NCBI RefSeq assembly: GCF_021083645.1
Contig: NZ_JAJNRQ010000001.1
Location: 124,001-188,000, forward strand
DNA length: 64,000 bases
Reading direction: 5' to 3'
Source: Schaalia sp. lx-260
GTDB lineage: Bacteria > Actinomycetota > Actinomycetes > Actinomycetales > Actinomycetaceae
Of the stretch, positions 25,801 through 35,936 are shown piece by piece. Position 1 is the first letter of the stretch. Every line of letters begins with the position of its first letter. The notes beneath the pieces are model-generated. The model was not told where the DNA came from. It worked only from the letters and a program-made list of their open reading frames with translations, and did no database searches. The position numbers were made by a program, and so were the translations under genes.

Positions 25801-27200
25801 GGTTGCACTAACGATTCAACGTATGTGAATAAGGGGAGTGCTGATTCGCTGAGGTGCGCAGAATAGGTGGGCCAGTAGTTCATCTGTAGGTTCACATTGA
25901 TGTGGTAGTCCGAGGCCCAGGGGTTTGGTTCTCCGATGTCATCCGTGCCTCGTGCCCAAACGCCTTGCAGATTAGCTGGCAATTTGCTGTCTGAACGTGA
26001 AGAAGCAATGGTGAGGTAGCGTCCGTACTGGTAAAGCATGGTTTCAAGTGCGCGAGCTTGTTCTGCAGGTGCGGAGCCGTTGCGGTAATTGGCAAGTAGG
26101 ACATCTGTTGCCGGCAATGATTGTGCTGATCCTAGGGAAAGGGAAAGACGATCAAAGAGCGCGTGGTGATCTTGTGTGTGCTCGCGTAGCACAGTATCCC
26201 AGCCTGCCTGTGCTGCAGTAGTGACCCGAGCTGATACTGACTGGTCCAGTTGATCGCTGTTTTGACCGTTGCGGTAGGAAGGGTACTCGTTGGAGAAATT
26301 TGTTCCGGCGGCAAGGTAAATGGTTGCTGTTTTTGCTCCCGAAACGCTCAGGGCTTCACCTTCGGAGCTGATAGTTCCGTTGTTGTCAGTGGTGACGAGG
26401 ATTTGGGAGTTATAGAGAAGCCCGTTGTTATGCAAGGCTCCTTTTATGGTCATTTTGTTGCCATTGATGGTGGTGGTTTCGTTGTTTTTCTGTGAGTTGT
26501 GTGCCGTGGGGAATGTGAGTGCGAAGTTGAGTGCGCCGTCGCTGGATGCGTCAAGTTTGATGGCGATGACGTTATGCGGGTGTGAAGCCAGATATTGGCG
26601 AGTGTATGTTGTTCCCTCATGGGTGAAAGAAACAGAGGCTAGGCCATCGCTTAACGAAAGGTCACGGCGATAGTGTGTGTAGGTGGGGTTTTCGCCGAGT
26701 TTTTGATCGATGTAGAGGTTTCCTAGGCTTTGGTATCCACCGTGCTCATTCCTTTTGAAGCCGCCGACCAGTCGATTTTGTGCAAGATTACTTGCTTCAG
26801 CGGATCTGCCTTCTTCAAAGAGTTTTTGTATTTCCCGTAGGGAAGCACCGTTTTTACCACTGTTTTCATCATTTCCGCCGTTGTAATCTTGCGTGGTGCC
26901 GGGGCCGCCTGTCCATAGTGTTTTTTCGTTAATAACGAGGTGTTCTTTAGAGACTTCACCATAGATGGTGGCACCGAGGTCGCCGTTACCGATAGGCAGT
27001 GTGGTTTGTTGCCATTCTTCGTTGATGTTGCGCCTGTTGGCGTGCAGAAGTTGTGTGGCAGAGGCTGGCTGTTCGTACCACAGTGTTGTTGCGTCAGAGG
27101 TGGCCTCCTGTGAGGTTGCTGCTTGTGTTTGGGGACTGATAAGAATTGAAATAATGAGGGCTGCACTTGAGGTGAGTCCTAGGAGTCCTTGTAATTTCAC
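22803..27200 (-). CDS. Wall-anchored GH95 alpha-L-fucosidase (AfcA-like) with accessory domains
   Basis: Large secreted 1,2-alpha-L-fucosidase-type enzyme, probably acting on host mucin or milk glycans. Seen in order (1465 residues): signal peptide (1-27); GH95 catalytic region (about 40-900) with LPIGNGDLGA, the NVNLQMNYWP motif of catalytic asparagines, SPTYSPEHG and IDGNFGYTSG; a Big2 domain (about 905-985); a CBM-like domain (about 990-1110); a FIVAR-like helical segment (about 1115-1185); an FN3 domain (about 1190-1275); a beta-sandwich stalk (about 1280-1375); and an LAMTG sorting signal with hydrophobic helix and basic tail. It starts with a GTG after AAGGAAG. A single gene flanked on both sides by hairpins with the same stem. 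Catalytic residues are matched by family memory. Confidence 0.9.
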   Translation of the reverse strand: MKLQGLLGLTSSAALIISILISPQTQAATSQEATSDATTLWYEQPASATQLLHANRRNINEEWQQTTLPIGNGDLGATIYGEVSKEHLVINEKTLWTGGPGTTQDYNGGNDENSGKNGASLREIQKLFEEGRSAEASNLAQNRLVGGFKRNEHGGYQSLGNLYIDQKLGENPTYTHYRRDLSLSDGLASVSFTHEGTTYTRQYLASHPHNVIAIKLDASSDGALNFALTFPTAHNSQKNNETTTINGNKMTIKGALHNNGLLYNSQILVTTDNNGTISSEGEALSVSGAKTATIYLAAGTNFSNEYPSYRNGQNSDQLDQSVSARVTTAAQAGWDTVLREHTQDHHALFDRLSLSLGSAQSLPATDVLLANYRNGSAPAEQARALETMLYQYGRYLTIASSRSDSKLPANLQGVWARGTDDIGEPNPWASDYHINVNLQMNYWPTYSAHLSESALPLFTYVESLVQPGRETARIYAGTDASPGSGFLAHTETTPYGWTTPGASFFWGWSPAAVPWILQNLYEAYEYSQDTDLLRQRIYPLLKEQSQFYIQRLLHPTRDGQGEERLASSPTYSPEHGPITDGNTYEQTLIWQLFKDTIEAARILNVDDELVGNTENCSTSGWTRNWDNGGEFTHQANRSWECAQSLLKPIVVGSSGQIKEWYNEGELGHWYDTNRIPSYQKQHRHLSHMLGLFPGDLITVDNPEFMDAAKVSLTDRSDNATGWGIAQRLNAWARTGDGNHAHAIIRSLFRSGIYPNLFDAHPPFQIDGNFGYTSGVNEMLMQSNSTYTDPQGNKHVNYLNVLPALPDAWAEGHITGLRTRGDFTVDMTWEKKAVSELSLHSGKGKEATLSFPGAAQSTITDESGQILRPTIHDSSHISFPTTAGKTYTIREIPSLHLTSHTGATTIGKENGTLLLVANMKNFHSQSPQDLRWESSDTSVATVDAHGIVTGIREGSVTITVSSPEDPKLNSSLPLRVLLGSEQIERVDDANSSIHYSAGWGTWNSDHRNHNSTLHFTERADQSVTYEFTGTGIIVGATSNTPYGQYEACIDGNQNCRLVALNEQNDAHQVPVVRFTNLPAGTHTLTLRNKALNGNVKAELDYFDVIIPGVSLSPVHEQLERVDALQPQESLYEPEAWNAYSTALRRAVDLVNGDEHTQEAVTEAATALRDNITNLAEHIAADTQAPSIPEGLNADPEMTSIDLSWAASTDNVAVTEYEISVDGRTMKVDAADTHIVIDNLEAGTTYELQIVAVDAAGNRSQAATITTRTAPLPSVTPHADNDVIVSVENNRVTPGSEQTVSVQGLTPSGQATLHLHSDPLFLGEFTASGEGTLTAHITIPADTTIGTHHIEVTDVVSGRSGRTVVEVVAPETSEVTEPTVRTETPESDESGDENTSQSDASATPLGNTDKANDPHSTTIRKTPLSRLAMTGTSWAFIIGSFIALCGASMSLAITRYGAVKEQKSSES

Positions 27201-27416
27201 AATGACACTTCCTTGTGTTGTGTGTTGAACAAGATTCCCCTAGTTTAACGAAGAAAAATTGTTGGTGTGTGCGATTGGAAATTAAGAGTAGGGGTTTATG
27301 TGGCTTATATGTGAAAGTGCAAATAAAGGTCATGCTATTTAATTTTCAATGAAATTTTCATGCTATTGACGCCACTTTCTGTGTCCATTAGTTTTTGAAA
27401 ATGTGCCAGAAAAACC

Positions 27417-27449
27417 GTGTGGGGTCCTGCACTACGCAGGACCCCACAC
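27417..27449 (-). terminator. upp terminator; stem identical to the metQ terminator
   Basis: GTGTGGGGTCCTGC (27417-27430) pairs with GCAGGACCCCACAC (27436-27449) around ACTAC. It lies 17 bases past the upp stop. Going leftwards, the minus strand continues GGTTTTTCTG, a good T-run. Confidence 0.85.
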
Positions 27450-27466
27450 GCACAGGCATAGTCACA

Positions 27467-28105
27467 TTAATCAATGACCCCGTATAAACGATCACCTGCA
27501 TCCCCAAGGCCGGGAACAATGTAGGATTTTTCGTTGAGTTTTTCGTCAACAGCCGCCACAACCACATTCACATTGGCACGGTCACCAATAAATTTTTGAA
27601 GGGTTTCTATACCCTCAGGAGCCGCTAAAATACATACGCATGTGATGTCTTTTGCGCCGCGTTCAAACAGGTAATTCACAGCGGCAACCATGCTGTGTCC
27701 TGTTGCCAGCATGGGGTCCAAAATAAAGCATTGGCGACCAGATAGATCATCAGGTAAACGATTCGCATAGGTTTCAATTTGCAGTGTGTCCTCGTCGCGC
27801 TTCATACCAAGGAAACCAACTTCAGCGGTAGGAAGCAGTCGCGTCATACCTTCAAGCATTCCAAGGCCCGCACGTAATACAGGGACCACGATAGCGCGAG
27901 GCTCTGATAGTTTTTTCCCTACAGTCGGCGCAACAGGTGTGTTAATGGCCGTATCAACGACTGCAACATTACGAGTGGCCTCGTAAGCCAACAAGGTGAC
28001 TAATTCATCAACAAGTTGACGGAAAGTGGCCGACGGGGTTTGACGATCACGTAAAACAGTGAGCTTATGATCGATTAAAGGATGATGAGCTACATGGAGA
28101 TGCAT
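27467..28105 (-). CDS. upp: Uracil phosphoribosyltransferase
   Basis: Makes UMP from uracil and PRPP (pyrimidine salvage). Seen: 212 residues, the usual length; N-terminal [27 protein letters not shown]; the PRPP loop [14 protein letters not shown] near residue 130; and a C-terminal [12 protein letters not shown]. Divergent from tadA and followed by a strong terminator. Identification is firm. Confidence 0.96.
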   Translation of the reverse strand: MHLHVAHHPLIDHKLTVLRDRQTPSATFRQLVDELVTLLAYEATRNVAVVDTAINTPVAPTVGKKLSEPRAIVVPVLRAGLGMLEGMTRLLPTAEVGFLGMKRDEDTLQIETYANRLPDDLSGRQCFILDPMLATGHSMVAAVNYLFERGAKDITCVCILAAPEGIETLQKFIGDRANVNVVVAAVDEKLNEKSYIVPGLGDAGDRLYGVID

Positions 28106-28200
28106 GAGTCCACATTAGCGCTTTTTCTGCGTTTTGTGCGGATTGATGAACGTGATATCCGCATACGTGGGCGCAGTGCGGCACTCTTAGATACTCTTAG

Positions 28201-28992
<792 letters not shown>

Positions 28993-29166
28993 CCCTACTT
29001 CGGGACAAGTTTTTATTCCCTTACTTTTCTGTGAGGATCCACAGATATGTTACTTTAAGATTTTATCTGTGTATCAATCTATTGCAAAGCATTTAGGACC
29101 TAAGGCGCAAAGAAAAATATTTTCTTGTGTTACTAAAATAAAGAATAATTCGTGAACCCCCACAGA

Positions 29167-29190
29167 AAAGCGCAACCGCATGTGCGCTTT
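29167..29190 (+). terminator. Stem-loop after tadA
   Basis: AAAGCGCA (29167-29174) pairs with TGCGCTTT (29183-29190). It lies 175 bases past the tadA stop and 93 bases before the GH29 gene. Confidence 0.5.
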
Positions 29191-29214
29191 CAGTCCGTCC
29201 TTTAGAGTAAGGGG

Positions 29215-29234
29215 ATGCTTCAACGCTGAAGCAT
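29215..29234. promoter_or_regulatory. Inverted repeat upstream of the GH29 fucosidase gene
   Basis: ATGCTTCA-ACGC-TGAAGCAT, a perfect 8-base inverted repeat 48 bases before the start codon. It may be an operator or an mRNA leader hairpin; the sequence does not decide. Confidence 0.4.
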
Positions 29235-29282
29235 ACAGACATAGCAGTCTGAAACAACTGAAATAATTCGAAAGGTCCCACC

Positions 29283-32200
29283 ATGAGACGAACACGAATC
29301 ATTGGGCTTTTCGCTGCAACGGCACTTGTTGTTACGGGAATTTTTGCTCAGCCTGTTTCCGCAATAGCAGACGAGCCAGAAACACCAAGCACTACGCCTG
29401 CTGGGGTTTCTGCCGTTGTTCCATATTCCACGGATCAACGCATAGCGCAGTGGCAAAGTCTTCAATTTGGCTTCTTTATGCACTGGGGTGTGTACTCCAT
29501 GTATGAAGGAAAATACAAAGAAAAAGTGCAGCGCATAGGATATCCAGAACAAATTAAAGCATGGGAAAACATCCCCCGCGAAGAATATTTAGAAACCGCG
29601 TCACGTATGACTGCGGAAAAGTGGGACGCAGCGCATGTGTGTGCCACAGCAAAAGCTGCGGGGATGAAGTACGTCATGATTACAACGAAACACCATGACG
29701 GATTCGCCATGTGGGACACGAAAACCACAGACTATGACGTTGTTGACCAAACCGCTTTTGGACAGGACCCGATTCGGCAACTCGCAGACGAGTGCGCCAA
29801 AGTCGATATGAAACTTGCGTTCTACTACTCAATCATTGACTGGGAAAAACACGAGCCAGAACCCTACAGTAACGTGAACCCGATTACTGACGAACACCTG
29901 CAGTACAACCTACGTCAAATTGAAGAACTCATGACAAACTACGGGCCAATTGCTGAATTCTGGTTCGATATGGGCAAACCTACCCCCGCCCAATCACAGC
30001 AAATGGCCGACAAAGTCCGTTCCCTACAACCAAATACGACAGTGGTCAATTCGCGCGTATGGAACGATAAAGGCGATTTTGAAGTAGGCGGCGATAACTC
30101 CGTACCAACAGAATTTAGGATGGGACCATGGGAATCGATTCTCTCGATATTCCCTGCCTGCTGGAGCTACTGTTCAACATACAAAGCGAACCGTGCTGAA
30201 GCGAATGTGGTGCCAAAAACTAAAGAAGCAATTAACGGCCTTGTCACCGTTATCTCAGGCGGCGGACAGTACGCATTCAATATTGGCCCACGTGGTGATG
30301 GCTCTTTTGACCCATTCGACCAGAAAATTCTTGATAACTTGGCAGCATGGCGCACGCGACACCCAAATGCCATCGAAGGCGCGCACGCCACATGGTTCCC
30401 CATCCCGAATTGGGGACGCATCACAGCAAAAGACAGCTCCCTCTACCTATTCCCACGTAGCTGGTCAGATGGGTCAGAGGTATCCCTCTCAGGAATTGCT
30501 AATAAGGTTCAGTCAGTCACAATCGACGGAACAGACACACAATTACCATTCACACAGGATGGCACAACACTTCGAGTGACTTTACAAGGGGACAACCCCG
30601 ACGAATTTGTTCCCGTCATAAAAGTACAGCTCGACGGTGCGCCGATGATGGTCCCAGAAAACACTGTCTACCTCAACAATGGGGAAGGAACTGCCGGAAC
30701 GCAAAACGTAGTCGATCTGCGTTCTGCGAAAGGACACGCCCTTACTTCTGCTTACGATGTGTATGTTGCCGACCAGTCAGGAAAGACCTTCCGTAATGTT
30801 GACTTTGAGTTCAGCGTCCAAGGACGAGGACTAGGAGTATCTGACCAGTACATCCTGACATTTGGCGATCAAAGCATGACCGTAACAGGGGAAGAACTTT
30901 CCAGCGGAATCGTGGGCGGCTCTTTCACCTTGGAACCACGCCAAGTCAAACGCTTACGCATACGACCGGCAAACCCGGCATATTACGCAAACCCGATACC
31001 TTTCACCATTCGATCAGTGACAATCACTGCGAGGGAAAACGAACAGATCGGCGTGGCACCCACATTCAAGATGCAGCCAGAAGAAACTGTATCTGTACGT
31101 GTCGGACAAACAGCAACATTCTCAGCTGTTGCAACTGGTCGCCCAAGCCCCACATACCAGTGGTACAGGGTAGACACAGATGGTCAGGTAACAGCTATCG
31201 AAGATGAAATCTACAATAGCTATTCTTTTGAGCCAACACTTGAAGACAACGGAACAAAATTCCGCGTGGTAGCAAAGAACACGGTCGGTGAAGTAACCTC
31301 ACATGATGCACTCCTGAACGTGCTTCCACCTTCACTGAACTTGGCTTTAGAAAAACCCGCTCGTCAAATCACGACAGGCTGGGGAGGCTTAGCTGAACGC
31401 GCCGTCGACGGAAACACGGATGGTGTATGGAATAACGGCTCCCTTTCTCATACCAGCGGTCGAGACGAAGACCCATGGTGGGAGGTTGACCTAGAGGACA
31501 TGTACAAAGTGACCCATGTGGACGTGTTTAACCGCGCTCAAGAATTTACATGCCAGTCACGGACGATTCCCTGTTCTGATCGCTTAAAAGATTTCTATGT
31601 TGTGGCCTCACCAGAACCGCTCAACGACCTGCTTTCCGCGGAAGAAACATTGGCATTACCAAATGTGAAGGCAATTAAAGTAGACGGTGTTGGCGGTTAT
31701 CCAAGTACCGTTGATTTTGGAGGTTTTGAAGCACGGTACATTCGCGTGATTTTGCCCGGACGAGAGGCTTTAGCGCTCGCAGAAGTTGAAGTCTATGGGA
31801 AAGCAACGCAGGAGGCTCCTGAAATTGCTCCTATCCAGGTAACTAGCGATACTGATGAAGGTTTCTCAAGCGATGGTGATGGTCAAAGTCGGACGGTGAC
31901 CGCTCGCGTTGGAACTCGTGTGACCGCTACGACCCAGGTCATCGGAACACCAGAGCCTACATTGCAATGGCAGCGTTTGGATGCCGGCAGTGAAGAATGG
32001 ACCGCAATTGAGGGCGCTCAAGATCTGACGTACACATTCACGATAACGGAAGCGGATGAAGGAGCGTTTATTCGCCTCGTCGCTGAAAACAGCGTAGACA
32101 CCGTAGAATCACAGCTTGTTGAGTTGCATGCGACGGTGACGCCAACTATCAGCGCGATCAACGTAAAGAAAGCAGGCGAGGACACGTTACTTGCTCTGAG

Positions 32201-33038
32201 TGATAAAGAGGGCAGGAAAGAGGTAGTTACTCATCGGGGAACAAATCTCACGCTAGGGGTGCAGGCTACAGGAACTCCTGCTGTAACGTATCAGTGGCAA
32301 AAGGCTCAGCTTGATGCTCAAGGGCATGTAGGCGAATGGGCACCCATTGAAGGCGCTGTGTCACCTACCTATTCCTTGACAGCAGATGAGGATACGCAAG
32401 GTTATGTTTTGCGTGTTGTGGTATCGAATGCGGCAGGTGAAGCAGTCAGCGATGTTCTTCGTGTCGCACTTGAATCGCAGACCCCGCCACCAGCATCAGA
32501 TACGGACCCTGCTGTTCCTATGCCGGGTGCAGGAACAGACCCTGTTCCGTCACCTGGCTCAGGCACAATAGTGCCTCCGAGCGGTCCTCGCGTGGTTTTA
32601 GGTAACGTTGAAGGGAATGCTGTAGCACGTCAAGGTGAAGTAACCTTTACTGCTTCTGGTTTTGCTGCCGGTGAGGATGTTACTTTCACGGTACATTCCA
32701 CCCCAATAGTTTTGGGTACGGTTCCTGCGGATTCTTCAGGTGTTGCCATATACACGTGGCGTGTGCCGGCTGACTTTGAGTTGGGTACACACCATGTGAT
32801 AAGTGAGGGTGCCTCTGGCCTGCGTACGCAAGCTTCTTTCGAGGTGATTCCCACGGCAGATCAGGAAGGTAAAGGGACGCTTCATGAACAAGAGATCATA
32901 TCCCCGAAGCCCCAAAATAAGGGTGGAGGTTTGGCGCATACAGGCGTTGAATCACTGAGCCTTGTTACCCTTTCTGGGTTGGCTGCCTTTTCTTTGGGAT
33001 TCGTGTGTGTTTCACGTCGCCGCAGGGATCTTCTGTGA
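29283..33038 (+). CDS. Wall-anchored GH29 alpha-L-fucosidase with carbohydrate-binding and Ig-like domains
   Basis: Secreted retaining alpha-L-fucosidase, complementing the GH95 enzyme. Seen in order (1251 residues): signal peptide (about 1-30); GH29 barrel (about 45-375) with FGFFMHWGVYS, TTKHHDGFAMWD and FWFDMGK, whose Asp is the expected nucleophile; a beta-sandwich (about 380-580); an Ig-like domain (about 600-685); an F5/8-type-C or fucolectin-like domain (about 690-840; ALEKPARQ, AVDGNTDGVW, WWEVDLE, ARYIRVIL); two more Ig-like domains (about 845-1065); a Pro-rich linker; a stalk domain similar to that of the GH95 protein (about 1100-1185); and an LAHTG sorting signal, hydrophobic helix and RRRRDLL tail. 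ATG after AAAGG. A single gene with its own hairpin downstream. Linkage preference cannot be told. Confidence 0.9.
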   Translation: MRRTRIIGLFAATALVVTGIFAQPVSAIADEPETPSTTPAGVSAVVPYSTDQRIAQWQSLQFGFFMHWGVYSMYEGKYKEKVQRIGYPEQIKAWENIPREEYLETASRMTAEKWDAAHVCATAKAAGMKYVMITTKHHDGFAMWDTKTTDYDVVDQTAFGQDPIRQLADECAKVDMKLAFYYSIIDWEKHEPEPYSNVNPITDEHLQYNLRQIEELMTNYGPIAEFWFDMGKPTPAQSQQMADKVRSLQPNTTVVNSRVWNDKGDFEVGGDNSVPTEFRMGPWESILSIFPACWSYCSTYKANRAEANVVPKTKEAINGLVTVISGGGQYAFNIGPRGDGSFDPFDQKILDNLAAWRTRHPNAIEGAHATWFPIPNWGRITAKDSSLYLFPRSWSDGSEVSLSGIANKVQSVTIDGTDTQLPFTQDGTTLRVTLQGDNPDEFVPVIKVQLDGAPMMVPENTVYLNNGEGTAGTQNVVDLRSAKGHALTSAYDVYVADQSGKTFRNVDFEFSVQGRGLGVSDQYILTFGDQSMTVTGEELSSGIVGGSFTLEPRQVKRLRIRPANPAYYANPIPFTIRSVTITARENEQIGVAPTFKMQPEETVSVRVGQTATFSAVATGRPSPTYQWYRVDTDGQVTAIEDEIYNSYSFEPTLEDNGTKFRVVAKNTVGEVTSHDALLNVLPPSLNLALEKPARQITTGWGGLAERAVDGNTDGVWNNGSLSHTSGRDEDPWWEVDLEDMYKVTHVDVFNRAQEFTCQSRTIPCSDRLKDFYVVASPEPLNDLLSAEETLALPNVKAIKVDGVGGYPSTVDFGGFEARYIRVILPGREALALAEVEVYGKATQEAPEIAPIQVTSDTDEGFSSDGDGQSRTVTARVGTRVTATTQVIGTPEPTLQWQRLDAGSEEWTAIEGAQDLTYTFTITEADEGAFIRLVAENSVDTVESQLVELHATVTPTISAINVKKAGEDTLLALSDKEGRKEVVTHRGTNLTLGVQATGTPAVTYQWQKAQLDAQGHVGEWAPIEGAVSPTYSLTADEDTQGYVLRVVVSNAAGEAVSDVLRVALESQTPPPASDTDPAVPMPGAGTDPVPSPGSGTIVPPSGPRVVLGNVEGNAVARQGEVTFTASGFAAGEDVTFTVHSTPIVLGTVPADSSGVAIYTWRVPADFELGTHHVISEGASGLRTQASFEVIPTADQEGKGTLHEQEIISPKPQNKGGGLAHTGVESLSLVTLSGLAAFSLGFVCVSRRRRDLL

Positions 33039-33120
33039 GGCACTAAGGTGAGGAAACCTGGGCGCTCATCCGCTCAGCCGGAAACTTCGGCTTTCGGATT
33101 CCTCTCCCAATGAAATAGGG

Positions 33121-33157
33121 GTGTCCTTGTCTGTAGAACTTCTACGGACAAGGACAC
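33121..33157 (+). terminator. Terminator of the GH29 gene
   Basis: A 17-pair stem beginning GTGTCCTTGTC (33121-33131) and ending GACAAGGACAC (33147-33157), with a three-base loop and one G-T pair. TTCTTTATG follows. It lies between convergent genes. Confidence 0.8.
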
Positions 33158-33221
33158 TTCTTTATGCAGCACAGGGTCGCAGACACTTGCTGTTGCGTGA
33201 GATGTTTTCAGAGTGACAGAA

Positions 33222-33848
33222 CTAATGTGAGTCTGAGATCCGTTTCAGAGTTTTTTGGGTTTCTTTCCCTACTTTTCCACTGGGATGAAGGTAGAGGACC
33301 TCATCCCATGTGAAACCGCGTGACGTGCGAATATACATGGCCATCGCGTCACCCCACGCGCAATTCGACAAGGTTGAACCCATAGCTAAAACATTTTCGG
33401 GGTCACCAGACATAAAAGGAGTCACGCAGGTGATGTCTGAAAGACGTTCTAATGATGATTCGGAGTAACAAGTCAGCACAACAATGAAAGCCCCTCGATG
33501 TTTAGCACGTCGAACAAATTCTGATAATTCATCTGATTCGCCTCCCTTGGAAATTGCAATGACCAAATCTTTTTCTGTGACGACTCCGAGGCTGCCGTGA
33601 AGTCCATCAGCAGGATTTTGATATAGCGCAGGGGTGCCAGTGACGTTAAATAGATGAGCCATACGTCGTGCAACGGTTCCCGAAGTGCCTGAGCCACTAC
33701 AGACAACTTTTCCTTCTAATTCTAAAATTTTATGAGCAATCTCCATAAAAGTGTCATTGAGACTCTCTGCAGTATTGGCTACATCCTGTGCTTCTCGTGC
33801 AATGAGCGCACGGCAAGCTTCAAGGGCAGTATTAGCTGAAGTATTCAT
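33222..33848 (-). CDS. SIS-domain sugar-phosphate isomerase
   Basis: 208 residues made of one SIS domain and no CBS domains. Seen: VVCSGSGTSGTVARRMAHLF (phosphosugar-binding loop), HGSLGVVTEKDLVIAISKGGESDEL (second loop) and MGSTLSNCAWGDAMAM near the C-terminus. The pattern is that of arabinose-5-phosphate isomerases (KdsD/GutQ type) or 6-phospho-3-hexuloisomerases. It is last in the sugar importer-kinase operon, so it probably isomerises the phosphorylated sugar: with a ribulokinase upstream, conversion between a ribulose- and an arabinose-5-phosphate is plausible (inference). Start ATG after AAAGGA. Confidence 0.75.
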   Translation of the reverse strand: MNTSANTALEACRALIAREAQDVANTAESLNDTFMEIAHKILELEGKVVCSGSGTSGTVARRMAHLFNVTGTPALYQNPADGLHGSLGVVTEKDLVIAISKGGESDELSEFVRRAKHRGAFIVVLTCYSESSLERLSDITCVTPFMSGDPENVLAMGSTLSNCAWGDAMAMYIRTSRGFTWDEVLYLHPSGKVGKETQKTLKRISDSH

Positions 33849-33936
33849 GGTATTTTCCTTTCCACATGAAAGAGAAGTAAAAACGAAATAATGTTTTTGG
33901 CTAGGACATTCTTAAAAGAGCCTGACCTGAAATAAG

Positions 33937-34926
33937 TTAGGAATGTTTTCTACGCTGTGCTTCCCACCGGAAAATAAAGACTGATACAAGGATGAAACCT
34001 TGGATCATTTGATACACGTAAGGCGATACACCTAATGCATTCAAACCGGAAGAAATTATCTGGAGAATAACAGCGGCAATGGCTGCACCCCAGATCGCTA
34101 TGCGCCCACCAAAAGGATTAACTCCACCTAATACCGCAATAGTGATCGCAAGCATAAGATATGAACCACCGTATCCTGCTGAAGCGGAAGCTGTGCGTGC
34201 AGCCATCAATATGCCGGCGCATGACGATAGAAGGCCGCACAGCATATACGTGCTTATAGTGGCAGAAATGCGAGAGATACCTGAATAATCTGTGGCCGTT
34301 GGATTTTCACCCAACATGAGCGCGCACAACCCAAAACGAGTGCGCCCCATGAATATGGCGATACATATGAGGATGATGAGGAAAAGCCAGAATAAGAATG
34401 GAATACCTGCCAAAGTGCCAACACCGAGAACATTAAGTTCAGGTGTGCCGCCGTATAGAGGTTTTCCTTTAGTGAGTGCGATGGCTAAGCCGAGGAAAAG
34501 CTGCTGGGTAGCAAGTGTGGCCAGAATAGGCGCAATACGAACCACCGATATTAATACGCCGTTCATTAAACCTGTAATAAGTCCGATAATCAGTGCGCAC
34601 AACACAGAAATAGCGGTTGACACAAGAGAACTTAGCCCCGCCCCAGATAACACTTGCGTCATATGCATGACGCATAATGCTGATAGGTTAGCGACAGCTA
34701 CTGTTGATAAATCAATACCAGCAGTCGTCATTGCTATAGAAATTGCTAAAGCCATCAGAGCTATTTCCGGTACCGCATAAGCGATGGAAGCTAAGTTCAA
34801 TGCTGAGAAAAAAGTTTGTGGGGAAGCTAAAGAAAAACCGGTGGCTGTAATAAAAGCAACAAGGAATAAGCTAGTGGCATAGCTATTTTTCTTGAGGGTA
34901 TGTTTAACTGACTGAAAGGACAGCAT
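33937..34926 (-). CDS. Sugar ABC importer permease (RbsC/RhaP type)
   Basis: 329 residues, about nine to ten hydrophobic segments, of the branched/ribose permease family. Seen: MTTAGIDLSTVAVANLSA near residue 65 (the GGIDLSVG-like family motif) and TIAVLGGVNPFGGRIAIWGA near residue 265. It overlaps the upstream permease stop by one base (TAATG) and is followed by the SIS gene. The two permeases probably form a heterodimer. Confidence 0.88.
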   Translation of the reverse strand: MLSFQSVKHTLKKNSYATSLFLVAFITATGFSLASPQTFFSALNLASIAYAVPEIALMALAISIAMTTAGIDLSTVAVANLSALCVMHMTQVLSGAGLSSLVSTAISVLCALIIGLITGLMNGVLISVVRIAPILATLATQQLFLGLAIALTKGKPLYGGTPELNVLGVGTLAGIPFLFWLFLIILICIAIFMGRTRFGLCALMLGENPTATDYSGISRISATISTYMLCGLLSSCAGILMAARTASASAGYGGSYLMLAITIAVLGGVNPFGGRIAIWGAAIAAVILQIISSGLNALGVSPYVYQMIQGFILVSVFIFRWEAQRRKHS

Positions 34927-35936
34927 TATGCGTCAGCTCCTTCAAGTATGTGGGGGCGACGTACAGCAAGAAGTGCGGATCGTGCTTGTATGGCAACGCC
35001 GAGAAGGATAATGAGGCCTACAACAAAGCTTTGCCAATAAGAGGACACGCCAAGGCGAACCAAGGAATTTTGTGTCAAAGAAATTAAAAGAACACCGAGG
35101 ACAGTCCCTCGAACAGAACCGCGTCCCCCTGAATCAAGTGCGCCACCGATGACAACAGCAGCAATAACATTCATTTCGGTGCCAACCAGCTCAAAAGGTG
35201 AAGCGTGGCGTGAAATCACCATATGTACTATGCCGCCAATGCCAGCTAGGAAACCTGCAAGCACGTAAACGCCTACTTGGATACGTGGTACCGAAATACC
35301 AATACGGCGAGCGGCCTCACGATCTGAACCAATAGCGTAAATTGAACGGCCAAAGGTTGTGCGACCGAGAAGAAAAGCAACTCCTAAGGCAATAAAAATT
35401 ACTAAGAGTACAGTGATATTGACAGGGGAAACGCCAAGGCTAAAAGCGCTCGTTGTTCCTACGGAATCCAACAGAGGTGGTAATACCGATATGTATGCAG
35501 AGCCAATGCATGCTAAAAGTGCACCACGTATGATGACCTGCGTGCCTAAAGTAGCGACAAGGGTTTCAATTCGATACCGTGCTACTAACAGTGCATTGCA
35601 TAACCCTAATATTGCTCCGATGAGTGCCGATGCAATAAAAGGCCATATGTGACCATCAAATCCCCATGAAGTCATAGCGGCGATCACTGTGTATCCTGAA
35701 AAAACGGCGATAGCGGTGAAAGAAACATCCATGCCGCCAGAAATCACGATTGGTAAAAGTCCTAAAGCTAGAGCCATGGTGACTACGCCTGAGCGAATAA
35801 TGTCTGCAGCTAAAGCGAGACTTATTTGATCGGGAGCAATGATGCATATGGCAAGTAACATGAGGCAAATAACCAGAAAAAGAATACCTTCATTATTTCG
35901 TCCTCTGAATTGATGAATGTGTATTTTTCCCATCAT
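34926..35936 (-). CDS. Sugar ABC importer permease (RbsC/RhaQ type)
   Basis: 336 residues, nine to ten hydrophobic segments. Family motifs: PIVISGGMDVSFTAIAVFS near residue 62, GSDREAARRIGI (coupling loop) near residue 205, and VVIGGALDSGGRGSVRGT near residue 265. Starts ATGATG overlapping the ATPase stop, with AGGAGG ten bases upstream. Paired with the next permease gene. Confidence 0.9.
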   Translation of the reverse strand: MMGKIHIHQFRGRNNEGILFLVICLMLLAICIIAPDQISLALAADIIRSGVVTMALALGLLPIVISGGMDVSFTAIAVFSGYTVIAAMTSWGFDGHIWPFIASALIGAILGLCNALLVARYRIETLVATLGTQVIIRGALLACIGSAYISVLPPLLDSVGTTSAFSLGVSPVNITVLLVIFIALGVAFLLGRTTFGRSIYAIGSDREAARRIGISVPRIQVGVYVLAGFLAGIGGIVHMVISRHASPFELVGTEMNVIAAVVIGGALDSGGRGSVRGTVLGVLLISLTQNSLVRLGVSSYWQSFVVGLIILLGVAIQARSALLAVRRPHILEGADA

